DNA of 64,000 bases from Adiantum capillus-veneris (GCA_014529385.2 CM043962.1:50050598-50114597), one strand, 5' to 3'. Shown: positions 22,881-33,479, numbered from the stretch's first letter. Made by a program: numbers and translations. Notes: a model not told the origin generated them from the letters alone.

Positions 22881-23855
22881 TGCTCAGTATGCTATGGACC
22901 GCATAGTACCAGTAAATGTCCTACTTTTAGAGTAAAATTCAATGGGAATTGCAATGCATGTGGAAGGTATGGTCATCAAGCTAAGGATTGCATAGTATTT
23001 AAGCGCGCGATGGCCAGTAGACCAACCTTAGCATGGACACACACAACTCGAGTGCCTGCATTGATGCCGGACCCACCTCTTGAACAAACACCACAACAAA
23101 TGGTCCCTAGGGCCCAAAATGTTGTTCAAACAACACCCTCACCACCTCCAGTGCTAGGACCGCAACCACCAGATCCGAGAATCACTTTTGTGAATCAAGT
23201 GGGTTGTGAGTCATCTATTGATTGTTTGGAAGGCTATGAGGAAGATATAGATTCTAATATTGCCTATGGGATGGATGTGCTTGACGAAAGTCCACAATAC
23301 TACATGGAGGACTATTGGGGACAAGTCAAACCTGTATATCAAGTATCTGCTCTTGCGGCAAGAGGGCAAAATATCAATTACACTGCTAAGAGACCACCTC
23401 TTCAATGCTATGAGTGTGGAGGCCCATATCGTGTAGCCAAATGTCCTATTAGGCTACAAAAGAACTCCACACTAATGTAAACCAATCAAGGGAGCACGTC
23501 CACAATGCCGATACTCATGTGTAATCGATGTGGCATAGATCATTTGATTGCCCAATGTCCAAATAATCCAAATGCGCCAAAGATCACGCCATTAAACTTG
23601 ATTGAAGTTACCGAGGAGCCATCACAAAGTACACCTGTGGTACCAGTAAAAGTACTCACACGATCGATGCTCCAAAAACAAAATTATATTCTTGAGGAAA
23701 GAGACACGGCATCAATTGCCCAATCTCAAAAAAAGAAGAAAACACGAAGGAAGAGATCGCAAAAAGTAGTGAAGTCAGACCCCAATTCAAAGAGCAACAT
23801 AGGGACTGGTAACGACCCCGTATATATGAACGACGTTGAAGAAGATTCTGATTAA
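22878..23855 (+). pseudogene. Element C nucleocapsid with four zinc knuckles
   Basis: In the gag frame just after the TAA at 22875-22877, four knuckles follow. They are CSVCYGPHSTSKC (about 22882-22920), CNACGRYGHQAKDC (about 22954-22995), CYECGGPYRVAKC (about 23407-23445) and CNRCGIDHLIAQC (about 23521-23559). Three have the short CX2CX3HX4C spacing and one the standard CX2CX4HX4C. In the third the His is Tyr (CAT to TAT would do it). A basic Lys/Arg stretch follows (23728-23765), as expected for RNA binding. Confidence 0.75.
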
Positions 23856-24069
23856 GGTGAAACCACAAACACCAAAACAACCACTAAGATAGAAACCAAC
23901 AAGGAAGATCTTCATGAGCCACAATGGCAGGGATCCAAGAAGAAGATAGAAACTTATCCAAACCCTACAGAGGAGATTGAGTGAGTCAAGCAATTAAGGA
24001 GTTTGGTAGAAGATACCCAAAGGGATCCATGTAGAACCAGCACCTAGGCAGATCCATATTACAGGCACC

Positions 24070-25770
24070 ATGTTCCCTACGCAACAACAACCTCACCAAG
24101 TCCATAGACCCTTAGCCATACCTAGTGTCATCCAAGAAGAAAGTGACTTAAAGTTATGGGAAAGTGGGCGTTTTCACTTCTTGATGGAAAGAATGTTTAC
24201 AGAGGGACTACTTGATCCTATCAAAGAAATGGAGATCCCATCTTCCCCACGTCAAGGGACTGAAGCCCAAAAGGTGCCGTTAAACATTGCCAAATTGATG
24301 GATTTCATGTCTTCAGAAGTTAGAACCACCATCATGTCCAAACTATATAAAGACCCTGAGCTAGTCTCAGCTCTTCGAGCCTTCCTCAATGGAGAACTAA
24401 AGTTTGGGCTACCACAATTTGCACAGATGGATGGAGTTGGGGAGATGCCAATAGAGGAGGAACACTTAGATCCACAACCCAACCTAGATGAGAACCTTGT
24501 TATAGAAAAACCTGTTAACAAGTTGGGACAATACTTTGAGGGTGATGAAACCAATGCGACCATACCAATCACTACTAAGGGATTAACTGTGAAGGGAATC
24601 CTTGATGGTGGCACTGGGGTTAGAATTGTGACTAAAAATTGCTGGGAAACTATGGGAAGACCTCACCTAGTGACCACAACCATAGTAGTGAAGATGGCCA
24701 ATGGGTCTATTGTTAAACCTATTGGGATGCTAGAAGATCTTAAGATCAAGGTCTTTGGACATAAAATAAGGATTACCTTCATTGTTATGGATTTCTCCAA
24801 GCACACTATGGCATGGGAGATGATCTTAGGACGTCCTTTCATGAGGGAAGCAAAAATGGTGCATGATTGGTCTAAAAACCATGTTTACTTGCAGTTCCAA
24901 GATTCTGTCATTCGAGTGGATCTTGTAACTGGTCGAGCACATCCTCTAGGAAACAAGTTTATAATTTATCATAGATCTGACACCACAATTCACTCGGCCC
25001 CATTGCAGTATTGTTACACGTGTAAAGCGGACACTGATGTTGGGGAAGATTCTCCTTATATGGATGTACTACCTGGGATGACTGAGTCGGACAATGTGGA
25101 TTGGGTCCACCTAGCAGCAACCATAGACACTTGGGGAAATAGGGGGACGACCTGGGTAACACCTGAGGGGAATGAAATGCCACCACTTGTACCCTTAAAT
25201 ATTCTAGAAGCAATGCATATAGCTTTTGATGATCTACAAGGTGAAAGTTTGACTGGCATTGGAACCAGTAGCGCCTTACAAGACTATAGCCCACACAATT
25301 TGGGGTCAGAATCATTAGTTGAAATTGACTATGAGGACGAAGAATCTGAGTTAAATCTTAGTGAAAATGTGGGGACAAACCATTCAGGGCCCAGTGGTAA
25401 CATAGATGATAATCTATCCAAGGGAGCAGAAGACACAAGTAGTGATTCATCTAGTGACTCTTCACTAGAGATCGGCCGTAATGAAGAATTAAACAAGAAG
25501 AGTAAGAGATATAAGAGGCGACGATATCGAGCAAATGTGCATGCTAGAATAAATTAAAAGAAATCTACCACAGAATGGTTTAATTATATAGGGGCATGTG
25601 ATGCTCATCGGAAGTTGGTAGATAATTAGGGTGAATACCTTCAAAGTGTTATGTGGTGTAGTCCACAACCCATTGACATCGCACAACTAGAGGCTACAGA
25701 GAAGCCAAAGTTGAGCCGTACCGTAAGGAGACGACAAAATCAAGAGTTAGCTCAACAATAAAAGGAATCG
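24070..25770 (+). pseudogene. Element C first protease and acidic linker
   Basis: One long open frame (24070-25557, 495 codons). About 175 codons precede the retropepsin-like domain. The active site is ILDGGTGVRIVTK near 24598-24640, followed by ANGSIVKPIGMLEDLKIKVFG and the end motif MILGRPFMREAKMVHDWS near 24820-24870. The rest is an acidic, Ser-rich linker with no domain I recognise. A stop at 25555-25557 separates it from the RT part in the same frame. Confidence 0.8.
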
Positions 25771-25773
25771 GAA

Positions 25774-26967
25774 GTGAAATCACTGTCCACAGAACAACAG
25801 GACCCTACAATCTTACACTTTGCACCTGAACATTTCAAATCCTATACCACAGAGGAACGTAAGGTTGTGTATACAAAGGCTCAAAGAAAGCCTGTCGATG
25901 GGAGCAATGGAGTCTATGACGGTCCAACGATAGTTAAGGAAATAGAGTTAGCAGACCCAGGAGAAGAGTCCAAACCTGTTTTCATTGCCCTAGATCTGAC
26001 AGAGACTGAGGAGTGTGTTCTTAAAGAACTTCTCAAGGAATTCAAGGATATATTTGCATGGACATATAATGATATGAAAGGTGTTCCACCTTCCGTGGTG
26101 CAACACACAATCCCCATGAATAGCATGGCTAAACCAGTTCAGCAACGACCCTACCCAATGAATCCTAAATACGCAAAAATTGTTTGAGAAGAGATTGAGA
26201 AGCTTGTGGAATGCGGATTCATATACCCTATTGAGCACTCAGAATGGGTGTCTCCAATAGTGATTGTGCCAAAAAAGAATGGGAAACTCAGAGTGTGCGT
26301 GGATCTCAAGAAGGTCAATGCCGCCACTAGGAGGGACCATTACCCCTTGCCATATTTAGAACATGTGCTTGAAAGAGTTATAGGAAAAGAAGCTTATAGC
26401 TTTTTCGATGGGTACTCTGGCTACAATCAAATCACAATTGTGCTAGAGGACCAAGCTAAAACAGCCCTTATAACCGAATTTGGAGAGTTCACATTTCGTG
26501 TTATGGCTTTTGGCTTAACCAATGCCCCTGCTACCTTTCAAAGATTAATAAACACTGCTTTTAGAGAATATTTGAGGGAGTTTTGTGAAGCTTTCTTACA
26601 TGACCTTTGTGTTTATTCCTCTTGGAAAGAACATCTATCATGCTTACAAAAAGTGTTTGAGAAGTGTAGATTGTATCGCATCTCCTTAAACCCTTTCAAA
26701 TACCAATTTTGGATTAAACATGGAGTCATTTTAGGGCATATAGTGTCCAAAAATGGGATTTCCACATATAAGAGCAAAATTAAAGCCATTGCAGAATTTC
26801 CACCACCTACAAACTATAAAGGAATTCAAAGGTTCATGGGCCATGTTGGTTATTACCGACGGTTTATTTTAAACTTTGCCAAGATAGCTTGTCCTTTGTA
26901 CAAGCTTCTTATTGAGTTTCAATGGAGTGCGGAGTGTGACCATGCTTATGAGTCATTGTAAACGACT
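25774..26967 (+). pseudogene. Element C reverse transcriptase, catalytic motif altered
   Basis: The connector 25774-26187 contains LKELLKEFKDIFAW and HTIPM. A TGA at 26185-26187 is followed by fingers WVSPIVIVPKKNGKLRVCVD and palm FFDGYSGYNQI and [13 protein letters not shown]. The active site then reads AFLHDLCVYS near 26592-26621. The first of the two catalytic Asp residues is His, so this copy is catalytically dead. The thumb (ILGHIVSKNGI, FMGHVGYYRRF) is preserved. The frame stops at 26959-26961. Confidence 0.88.
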
Positions 26968-27420
26968 TTGACTAGCGCTCCTATTCTACGAGTGCCCGAT
27001 TGGAATGTAATTTTCCATGTGCATATTGATGCATCAAACTTTGCTATTGGGTGTGTTCTAGCTCAACCAAGAGAACATAAACTGGACTACCCCATTAGCT
27101 TTGCAAGTCGTCAATTGAATGATGCCGAGAGAAACTACACCACTACAGAGCGAGAAGGTTTACGTATGATTTATGCAGTGAAGAAATTTTGCTACTACCT
27201 TCTGGCCAACAAGTTTGTGTTCTATGTTGATCATCAAGCCTTGTTGTATCTAGTAAATAAACCTTGTTCCACGGGAAGAATTACATGATGGTTGTTAATT
27301 CTCCTTAATTTTGATTTTACCGTTGTGGTGAGACCTGGTAAAAGACATGTCATGGCGGATCATTTGTCTCTCATACCCAATGGTGAAGCCCCTACTGGAG
27401 TCGATGATGAGTTGCCCGAT
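26968..27420 (+). pseudogene. Element C RNase H
   Basis: Single gypsy-type RNase H: FHVHIDASNFAIG (Asp) near 27014-27050, NYTTTEREGLRMIYAV (Glu) near 27133-27180, FYVDHQALLYLV (Asp) near 27220-27255 and HVMADHLS (last Asp) near 27347-27370. A TGA at 27286-27288 stands where a conserved Arg (CGA) is expected. No second RNase H follows, unlike element B. Confidence 0.88.
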
Positions 27421-28740
27421 ACTTCTCTATTCCTAGTCGAAACCATACCTGAATGGAGTGAGAAGATTGTGAACTTTCTAGTTAATGGCTTTCCACCCAA
27501 AGAGCTTCGTAAAGACATAGCTCGAAAATTGTTAAAAGAATGTGAACCTTACTCTCTCATTGCAAAAACTCTCTACAGGCTAGGGAAGGATGATATTCAT
27601 AGACGTTGTGCCCGTGAGGATGAGTATTTATACATACTACAAGAAGCCCACATGGGTATAGCCGGAGGACATTTCTCAGGGGAAGAGACAGCTAGAAAGG
27701 TGTTGCAATCAGGCTATTGGTGGCCAACCTTATTTAAGGATGCATCACTTTTTGCAAAAGGATGTGATGAATGCCAACGTTACAAGATCACACAATGAAA
27801 GGATAGGATGCCCTTACATCTTGCTAAAGTGACTCAACCATTTGAAAAATGGGGTTTGGACTTTGTAGGCCCAATTAGTACGACAGCTCGTAGCACTCAA
27901 TCGCGATATATTATCGTTGCCACTGACTATGTGACAAAGTGGGCGGAAACCAGGCCGACACGTAAGGCCGATGCAAGGTCAACTGCCAAGTTTCTCTTTG
28001 AGAACATTATTACAAGATTTGGTTGTCCCTTTGAAATTGTGAGTGACAATGGTACTCATTTTATAAATGGAGTAATAAAAGAACTCACTACCAACTTTAT
28101 GATAGCTCACCATAAGTCCACACCTTATTATCCACAAGCAAATGGCCAAGCTGAGAGCAACAACAAGAGCTTAATCTCTATCTTAACCAAAATGGTGGAA
28201 GCTCATCGCACAGATTGGGATTTAAAGCTTACATCAGCTCTATGGGCTTATCGTACTGCGTACAAAGTTGCCATTAACTGCACACCATTCAAGATGGTGT
28301 ATGGCCAAGAAGCGGTTATGCCATGGGAATTTGTCGTTCCTAGTCTTTGAGTAGCTTCTCAAGAAGGGGGGGATGGTAACCTCGTAGTTGAGCGATTATA
28401 TATCCTTGAAAGGCTAGATGAAGAGAGGCAATTAGCTGTGCAAAATGCACTTGTGGAGAAAGATAGGAGGAAGAAATGGTTTGACCGTCATCTAAAGAAC
28501 AAAGATATCAATTTTGGTGATAAAGTCCTTATGTATGGAGTGCGTAACGAAAAGAAAAAGTTGAAATATGCGAGAAAAGGACCATATAGAGTATGTGAGA
28601 TCACCCCACAAGGAACCATTCGTGTAGATACTCTTGATGGAGTTGAAACCATTGGATTCCTCAATGGGAGCAAATTTAAAAGATACTATGATCCTTTGAG
28701 CCAAGAGGAGCTACGTGCCATCCATACAAAAAAGGCAGCC
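27421..28740 (+). pseudogene. Element C integrase
   Basis: The HHCC zinc segment (HMGIAGGHFSGE to CDECQRYKI) lies at about 27649-27790 and a stop follows at 27796-27798. The DDE core has GLDFVGP (Asp) near 27855, VSDNGTHF (Asp) near 28040 and NGQAESNNK (Glu) near 28141. A TGA at 28348-28350 interrupts it. The C-terminal part 28438-28740 has GDKVLMY and the GPY/F-like KGPYRVCEITPQGTI. The element's chromatin-targeting end would normally finish here. Confidence 0.88.
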
Positions 28741-29300
28741 AAGGCACAAATAGAATTGAAGAAGATACAAGCTCAAGCTGAGGCTAAGGAGCGACAACAA
28801 CGCGTAAGACAAAAACGAGAGGCTAACCTTGGAGTCACACATGCATTCCACGTTGAAATCGACAAGGATTGGTTGGACTCTATCACACCTCTACGATACC
28901 CTATTGAGCTAAACAACACCTATGGAAAAGTGTTATATAACGCCTTATTGGACACGGGTGCTAAATATAATCTGCTATCATATGGGGTGTGGTGTCAGTT
29001 AGGGAAGCCACCTCTATCTGAGAGTATTGTCCAAGTCAAGGGTGTCAACAAGAAAAAAACTTCGGTTTTTGGAATCTGGCACACTTCTGTCAGTTATGAC
29101 AATGGGGTTGTAGCTCAAGACTTTTTGGTCATGCCTGTTGGAACTATGGAGGGTAATATAAATCTAGGACGCACGTGGATGATAGCCACCAAATGCACTA
29201 TTTATTGGGGGACAGGGGGTGTCACAACACAAAAACCAACTCTTAGCCCTACCACTCAAGCCATACTTCCTGAGATATTGCCTCTTAAGGAAATAAAACC
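28741..29300 (+). pseudogene. Element C second retropepsin-like domain (post-integrase)
   Basis: It is continuous with integrase in the frame 28438-29748. After a charged Ala/Lys/Gln helix (codons about 100-140), a domain begins near codon 140 (IDKDWLDSI). It shows a retropepsin signature: NALLDTGAKYNLLS with the Asp at 28951-28953, a strand with VQVKGVNKK, then DFLVMPVG and NINLGRTWM near 29155-29180, equivalent to the usual ILGRPWL end. It is distinct from the first protease upstream of RT. The family's usual polyprotein has one protease only. A role in processing or as a non-catalytic fold is inference. The related element E keeps the same motif at the same place. Confidence 0.7.
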
Positions 29301-30299
29301 CAAAACATTGCATGTCCAAGAGGTTGAACCATATGTCCCCATAGCCCAAGTCTCTAGAGCTTCAACTAATGTAGCTGAAATAAAGCTTGAGACACACAAG
29401 ACCCATCCCAATATAACAAAGAAAACATACAAGTGGGTCCCTAAAGCTTCTTTAGCAACCATAGCCAGTGCTAAAAGAGAGGAGCCTGGTAAGAGACGTC
29501 CCATTCGCCCCAAGAAATGTAAAGAAATGTTGCGTTGGATTCCTAAAAAACTATTGGAAGCCCAAGGCTACTATAAAGGAAATGATCAAATCTGGGTGCC
29601 AAAACATAAATTGTACTCTTACTTGTCACCAGGCCCATGTGAGCTCAATTCTGTCGCTCCAAAACAAATTCAAGATCATGGAAAGAAAAAAACCACAGAA
29701 TGCTACACACCTGCTCCAGAGCTAGTTTGGGTACCAAAGAAAGAATGATTTTTTCCACCTAACTCAGGGACATCAAAATCAAATGAAGCTTCTTGCTCTT
29801 CAATTAGTTCCTATATGAAAATAGAAGCTTTGACACAACCTCCACCTACCATTGTACATATTCATACAAGCAAGAAAGAGTTTGCACCTCCCAAAACAAA
29901 TTCAAGATCGTGGAAAGAAAAAAACCACAGAATGCTACACACCTGCTCCAGAGCTAGTTTGGGTACCAAAGAAAGAATGATTTTTTCCACCTAACTCAGG
30001 GACATCAAAATCAAATGAAGCTTCTTGCTCTTCAATTAGTTCCTATATGAAAATAGAAGCTTTGACACAACCTCCACCTACCATTGTACATATTCATACA
30101 AGCAAGAAAGAGTTTGCACCTCCCATTGTAAGTTCACCAGCTACAACAATGTTGCAAATAAAATCATAGGAGAGTATCTTACCACCCTTGCAACTAGATG
30201 AAATGCATAGGGCGGTCGAAAACTATTGGTTAAAGCCTTCACCCATAACCACTTGGAACAATTGGTTTCAAAAGGTGACGACATCATTCCAAAAGGTAT
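29301..30299 (+). pseudogene. Element C C-terminal tail with W-[VI]-P-K repeats
   Basis: Low-complexity Pro/Thr/Lys-rich tail. The motif W-[VI]-P-K occurs at codons starting 29434 (KWVPK), 29536 (RWIPK), 29593 (IWVPK) and 29728 (VWVPK). The frame ends at TGA 29746-29748, but similar coding character continues through the tandem duplication to a TGA near 30299 (segment NYWLKPSPITTWNNW). I do not recognise a known domain. Confidence 0.55.
29659..30122. repeat. 232-bp tandem duplication in element C tail
   Basis: 29659-29890 and 29891-30122 are nearly identical, differing mainly near the first 40 bases. The unit is not a multiple of three, so it shifts frame. Each copy contains the last WVPK motif. 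Confidence 0.92.
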
Positions 30300-30308
30300 G
30301 ATCTACCC

Positions 30309-30322
30309 AAGGAAGGGGGGAG
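30309..30322 (+). promoter_or_regulatory. Polypurine-tract-like run after pol
   Basis: AAGGAAGGGGGGAG lies about 10 bases after the likely pol stop and is followed by TGTTTGCTG. It could be the true polypurine tract, with the LTR starting at 30323, or an internal second tract. Confidence 0.45.
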
Positions 30323-30401
30323 TGTTTGCTGACATCCATCATTCACTTGCTTCCCTCTCAACCTTCCTCTTTGACCTCTTAATCCCCAATCTTAGGGAAT
30401 G

Positions 30402-30410
30402 TATATATAA
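30402..30410 (+). promoter_or_regulatory. TATA-like box upstream of accessory frame
   Basis: TATATATAA lies 140 bp upstream of the ATG at 30550. Whether it is an LTR promoter or chance depends on where the LTR begins. Confidence 0.3.
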
Positions 30411-30549
30411 CACCTTATACTCACAAAAACAAGATAAAAAAGTAAAAGAGCAAGAGCCATAACACAAAATCATAAAAACACATTATGCACAAGAACATGA
30501 CCCTTGTAATATTTGCACTCTAACCATCATCTATTTGCATGTACAGATA

Positions 30550-30971
30550 TGGATAGTACGCTAGAGTCATCCCCTCCTACCTTGGATGAGAGGTACCCTT
30601 GTTACTTTTCACAAATGTTTCACATGGTCTTTCCGGTGCTTGCATGAGAATGGAATTTCGTAGGTACGCTAGCATGTGAGAGGAATTTCGAGGAGTTAGA
30701 ATGGTTGATACGTCTCTTGACCACGACTGACCCATACTTAGTAGAGAGCGTTTCTCCCATTGCACAAGTCTACCCTTTTGACCAAGATGACTATAGGCGT
30801 CTAGTGACCTTCTTAGTAAACATGGGTACCTATGATGAAGAAGAAGATTTACATGACTACACGGATGGCACATATGGTCTCATGGATGATGACTTTGTTT
30901 ATCTAGACGACGAGGATAGGGGTTTAGCCTTAGGGTTTCCCCCCAATCTCTACAATATCCTATTCCCTTGA
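30550..30971 (+). pseudogene. Element C accessory acidic frame (about 140 codons)
   Basis: From the ATG at 30550 the frame runs to TGA 30969-30971 with one internal stop (TGA near 30646). The product would be acidic (DEEEDLHDYTDG, DDDFVYLDDED). It has no transmembrane or signal segment, so it does not resemble an envelope protein. The ATG is preceded by CATGTACAG, a plausible 3' splice site after a pyrimidine-rich stretch; Athila-type elements often carry an extra downstream frame. I do not recognise a family. Confidence 0.4.
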
Positions 30972-30974
30972 CTC

Positions 30975-30985
30975 TCTAGGGGGAG
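30975..30985 (+). promoter_or_regulatory. Polypurine tract (second candidate) of element C
   Basis: TCTAGGGGGAG directly after the accessory frame's stop and directly before TG at 30986. This is the preferred 3' LTR junction because it leaves the accessory frame inside the internal region. Confidence 0.5.
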
Positions 30986-32627
30986 TGCAAATAATTAGGT
31001 TAGGGTTCCTTATGCTTTTTAATTGTGTTCAATAAGGGTTGGTACCTTTTCCCACTACTATGTCTCCTAGAGGTATTCTTTGTGTTTCTTAGTGTGTACA
31101 GGAACGTGTTGCTCTTGTTAGGATTTGGACCTTCATGGGATCTTTCTCTCATTCACACTTCAAATCAAGCGCGACCATCGACACAAACAGGTGTTTCTTG
31201 TCCATTAGCATTGCCCCTTATTTTTTGCATCCATGTTTGTCTGCTTTGATTGTGATAGGTAGCATAATATTCAGCACATTTTCTTGGTACCAAAAATTAA
31301 ATTCAATGTAATTTTTTGTCATAATCACTTGTCTAGATTTAAAAATCAAGCAGTCCGACTAAGCTAGTTTGACCAAGTTAGGTGTTACAGATCTTCTCTT
31401 AATACCATGGGGAATGCCTTCCTAATTATCAATGGTTACTTAGGTTCTTAATCCGATTTAGGTAGCATTGTGTGAAATGTACTAGGGCTTTCTAGTGATC
31501 TTAGTCCCTATTGACCTTTAGCTTAAGTATTATAAAGGGAGTTTACTAGTGTGATGAGCCTGGGGAGAATAACAATGTTATATGACCCCCCAAAGTTACA
31601 AAATTAAAAAACTGAAAACGAACAAACAAAAAATCAAAGTATCACAATATAAAATCTTAAGCTGGAAGAGAAATCTCAGCTTGATTTGGTACTTCACTCA
31701 CATGTATCACCTATGGTACTAGATCCCTAGAGGTTCCCAGTGTGGGTGCTTTCCTTGAAAAGCAAAAAACCCAAGGCATACAAAATAAGCACACACATCA
31801 AAATTGAATCATTGTGAAAAGACTTTGGGGGGTCAAAGAAAAATTAATCAAACAGGCGATGATTTCATGAGAAATTCCTTTTATCGTAGCTTAACTACAA
31901 GGTCTTCTAGGTATAGCCTCTAGTCAGTCCTCGAACATGAAATACTTGGCTCTCGCGATTAAACAACTTAATTGACTAGAGGAAATTAAGAAGCTTACCC
32001 ATGGTATTAATAGTCGATCTTTAGTGCCTTTCGATCGTTGAATTAGCTTAGTTTTTTACCTTCCCAATTGTTTATGCGTTTGATTATATTGCAATTTAAT
32101 GTTTATTGCTGACAAATGGTTTCAAATTTTGTTACCAATCAAATTGTTTGCCTACAACTGCATATGCTTTTAAATTGTACATAAGAATGCAATTACTGTG
32201 CCAATGTTGTTTGATTTTGTAGTGACTAAAGAAGGCTAAGGACATTCATCTCAAATCCTCTTCCACCTTGATGAACGAGCTTCAACTCAATAGCTTCCGA
32301 GGACGGAATCTACATCAGGAAGGGAGGCATGTTAACCCTTACGGCTCACGGACACCCTATCACCTACGATGGACGTTGTATTATTTACTTGGTAGAGTCA
32401 GGTACCGGGCTTGTCGGTCCAATAGGAAAAGGGTAAGAGTGATCGTCGATGAGAGGCACACTCTAATTGGAACATTCAAGGGATTAGTTGGCTAAGCATG
32501 GGCACCCAAGTGTGAATGGGGTGAGCTCATATAAAATTCAACTAAACCTAAAATTCACTCATTCTCTCATTTGTGCAATTGAAGAGTGCTCTTGCTCCAT
32601 CTCCATCTTCTTCTTCTTCATCTCCTT

Positions 32628-32698
<71 letters not shown>

Positions 32699-32955
32699 CG
32701 TGAGAGAGAGAGAGAGTGCAATCGAGCATTGCTGTGGCACGACGGCGGCGAGGCAGTTGAGCGTGGGGTAGCGTCATCTCCCTCTTCTTCGCAGCGAGGA
32801 ATCCTCCATGACAGGAAGCGTAGAGCGGAGAGTGACACACCAATGCCATCTTTGATCTTGCTAGTTTACGCTTGTTGTGTGCTTGGAGCCATTTGTGGCT
32901 CACACATAGTGTATTGGCAAGTTCCTTGCATTGACAGGTGCGACATACGTGCACA
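30986..32955 (+). repeat. Element C 3' LTR
   Basis: The right end is fixed by alignment to the 5' LTR remnant (CGTGCACA at 32955). The left end is the best of two candidates (30986, alternatively 30323). It contains a long (GT)n at 32630-32695. The 5-bp sequence after it, CTCTC, would be one half of a target duplication. Confidence 0.6.
32630..32695. repeat. (GT)n microsatellite in element C LTR
   Basis: About 33 GT units. In the 5' LTR remnant the same site (19506-19515) has only a handful, so the array expanded or contracted after insertion. Confidence 0.95.
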
Positions 32956-33039
32956 CTCTCTCTCAAACCCTCTTGTCCCCATTTGAACAATCCTCCCTCG
33001 CATCTAGTTTATTTTTTTGTCATGATGGACCCTCAGTCC

Positions 33040-33144
33040 TTAACTGATATGTATCCACTTGTGACTCCCTCACTGGGAGGGAGGAGATTTTGTACTATCT
33101 GCTTGGTCCCATAGGTCATATATGACCTCCATGGTCGATAATTG

Positions 33145-33240
<96 letters not shown>
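33040..33240. repeat. Dispersed repeat carrying a (CT)n array, copy 1
   Basis: A unique part (TATGTATCC... ATATGACCTCCATGGTCGATAATTGAAT) leads straight into about 46 CT units (33147-33239). The same flank-plus-array arrangement occurs at 50365-50560, so the microsatellite belongs to a dispersed repeat family. Confidence 0.65.
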
Positions 33241-33243
<3 letters not shown>

Positions 33244-33361
33244 TGTGGGAACACACTCTAAGAGTGATTAAGAGAAGTTTAAATTTATTTTCTTATTGTT
33301 TCTTGTTGATTTCTATTGTAGCCTACCTATGTGTAGCTCAATCTCTTCAAGCTCTCTCTAC

Positions 33362-33363
<2 letters not shown>

Positions 33364-33421
<58 letters not shown>
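33364..33421. repeat. (GT)n microsatellite
   Basis: About 29 GT units followed by alternating purine/pyrimidine sequence (GTACGTGCACGTGCGTGTGC) to about 33470, a Z-DNA-prone stretch. Confidence 0.95.
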
Positions 33422-33425
<4 letters not shown>

Positions 33426-33479
33426 TGCACGTGCGTGTGCATACGTGCATGTGTACACACGTGTGAGTGCGCAACGCAA

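Larger units (their letters stand above)
19417..32955 (+). mobile_element. Element C: Athila-like Ty3/gypsy with extra protease-like domain
   Basis: Plus-strand element with a remnant 5' LTR (19417-19797), a tRNA-Asp primer site, a very long gag and a complete order protease, RT, RNase H, integrase. A second retropepsin-like domain, a tail, an accessory frame and a 3' LTR ending at 32955 follow. RT and tRNA-Asp priming suggest the Athila side of the gypsy tree; there is no second RNase H. The LTR pieces differ by more than 10% by eye. CTCTC follows the 3' LTR, but its partner is lost because element B replaces the start of the 5' LTR. All pol parts share one frame with seven in-frame stops. 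Confidence 0.85.

Noticed and set aside
30550-30971. Envelope-like protein in element C
   Set aside because: No signal peptide, membrane segment or Cys pattern; described only as an accessory frame.
30323-32955. Element C 3' LTR starting at 30323
   Set aside because: Possible, but it would place an open frame and a second purine tract inside the LTR. The start at 30986 is preferred and the alternative is noted.
32630-33470. CRISPR-like array
   Set aside because: The repeats are dinucleotide microsatellites without spacers, and the window is plant nuclear DNA.
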